Shown here piece by piece: positions 63,715-64,000 of a stretch of DNA of 64,000 nt. The stretch is from Heterohyrax brucei. Its lineage: Eukaryota; Chordata; Mammalia; Hyracoidea; Procaviidae. Position 1 is the stretch's first letter, and each line of letters opens with the position of its first letter. Where the stretch lies: assembly GCA_028571685.1 (NCBI GenBank), contig CM053154.1, positions 8,159,501 through 8,223,500 on the forward strand. The letters are read 5' to 3'. Both the position numbers and the translations under genes were made by a program. A model generated the notes under the pieces. The model had not been told where the DNA came from. It did not search any database and worked only from the letters and a program-made list of their open reading frames with translations.

Positions 63715-64000
63715 TGAGGACATGTGACCCAGTAATTCCACTACTTGGAATATATCTTACAGAATCAAGGCCTTGCACACCAACGGACACATGCACCAGA
63801 ATGTTTATCGCAGCACAGTCCACGATAGCAAAAAGATGGAATCAACCAGATGCCCAACAACAGAGGAATGGCTAGGTAAACTATGGTACATATACTCAAT
63901 GGAGCACTACGCAGTGATAAAGAATAATGATGATTCCAGGAAACATCTCCTAACCTGGTTTCAACTGGAAGACATTATGTTGAGTGAAAGTAGTCAGCGA
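63715..64000 (+). mobile_element. L1 LINE (end of ORF2 / 3' region), cut by window edge
   Basis: GTGACCCAGTAATTCCACTA, GATGCCCAACAACAGAGGAA, TGGTACATATACTCAATGGA and AAGACATTATGTTGAGTGAA are standard L1 blocks. The element is antisense to LHPP and continues past 64,000. Confidence 0.85.

Larger units (their letters stand above)
48154..64000 (-). other. LHPP: LHPP last intron (partial, at least 15.8 kb)
   Basis: The intron lies between the terminal LHPP exon and an upstream exon beyond the window. I looked on the minus strand for the preceding exon (GDD-containing HAD motif IV and the GMRALQVRTGKF-like end) and did not find it. The intron holds a minisatellite, AfroSINEs, L1, RTE and ancient repeats, listed separately. 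Nothing recognisable was seen in 49,380-50,810, 51,010-52,080, 52,170-53,070, 54,780-56,290, 56,340-57,980, 58,080-58,430 and 60,200-61,120. Confidence 0.8.

Overview
This is a window of mammalian nuclear DNA. It holds two protein-coding genes pointing at each other, with large GC-rich introns full of transposable elements. There is no bacterial-type coding density. Protein matches are from recall of the families; no search was run.

Lineage: the transposons point to an afrotherian (elephant, sirenian, hyrax and relatives). They include tRNA-derived AfroSINEs ending in the 'GAGTCGGAATCGACTCGACGG'-like tail, a SINE with a tRNA-Gly-like head, RTE-type LINE 3' ends of the kind abundant in elephant, and L1 3' UTRs of the afrotherian type. 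Ancient MIR, L2 and hAT-Charlie fragments are shared with all placentals. The species cannot be fixed from this window.

Layout: 1-44,720 is the 3' part of FAM53B on the + strand. It contains a 779-bp internal coding exon (1066-1844), an intron of about 39.7 kb, the terminal coding exon (41,565-41,933), and a 3' UTR of about 2.8 kb ending at AATAAA (44,696). A 2.6-kb intergenic gap follows. The 3' end of LHPP lies on the - strand: poly(A) signal at 47,359-47,364, 3' UTR to 48,056, and terminal coding exon 48,057-48,153. From 48,154 to the window edge is LHPP's last intron, in which no further exon was seen. This tail-to-tail order matches the human 10q26 order.

Function: FAM53B (Simplet) is a nuclear protein linked to beta-catenin nuclear accumulation. 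LHPP is a HAD-family phosphohistidine/phospholysine/pyrophosphate phosphatase. They are neighbours, not a pathway.

Most of the window is intron. The points of interest are nested and internally duplicated transposons, several minisatellites, a G-quadruplex-like tract between the genes, a possible distal FAM53B poly(A) site, a strong antisense bias of L1 and LTR pieces relative to the host gene, and a few AT-rich islands that may be conserved non-coding elements. I found no convincing new gene or undescribed system.
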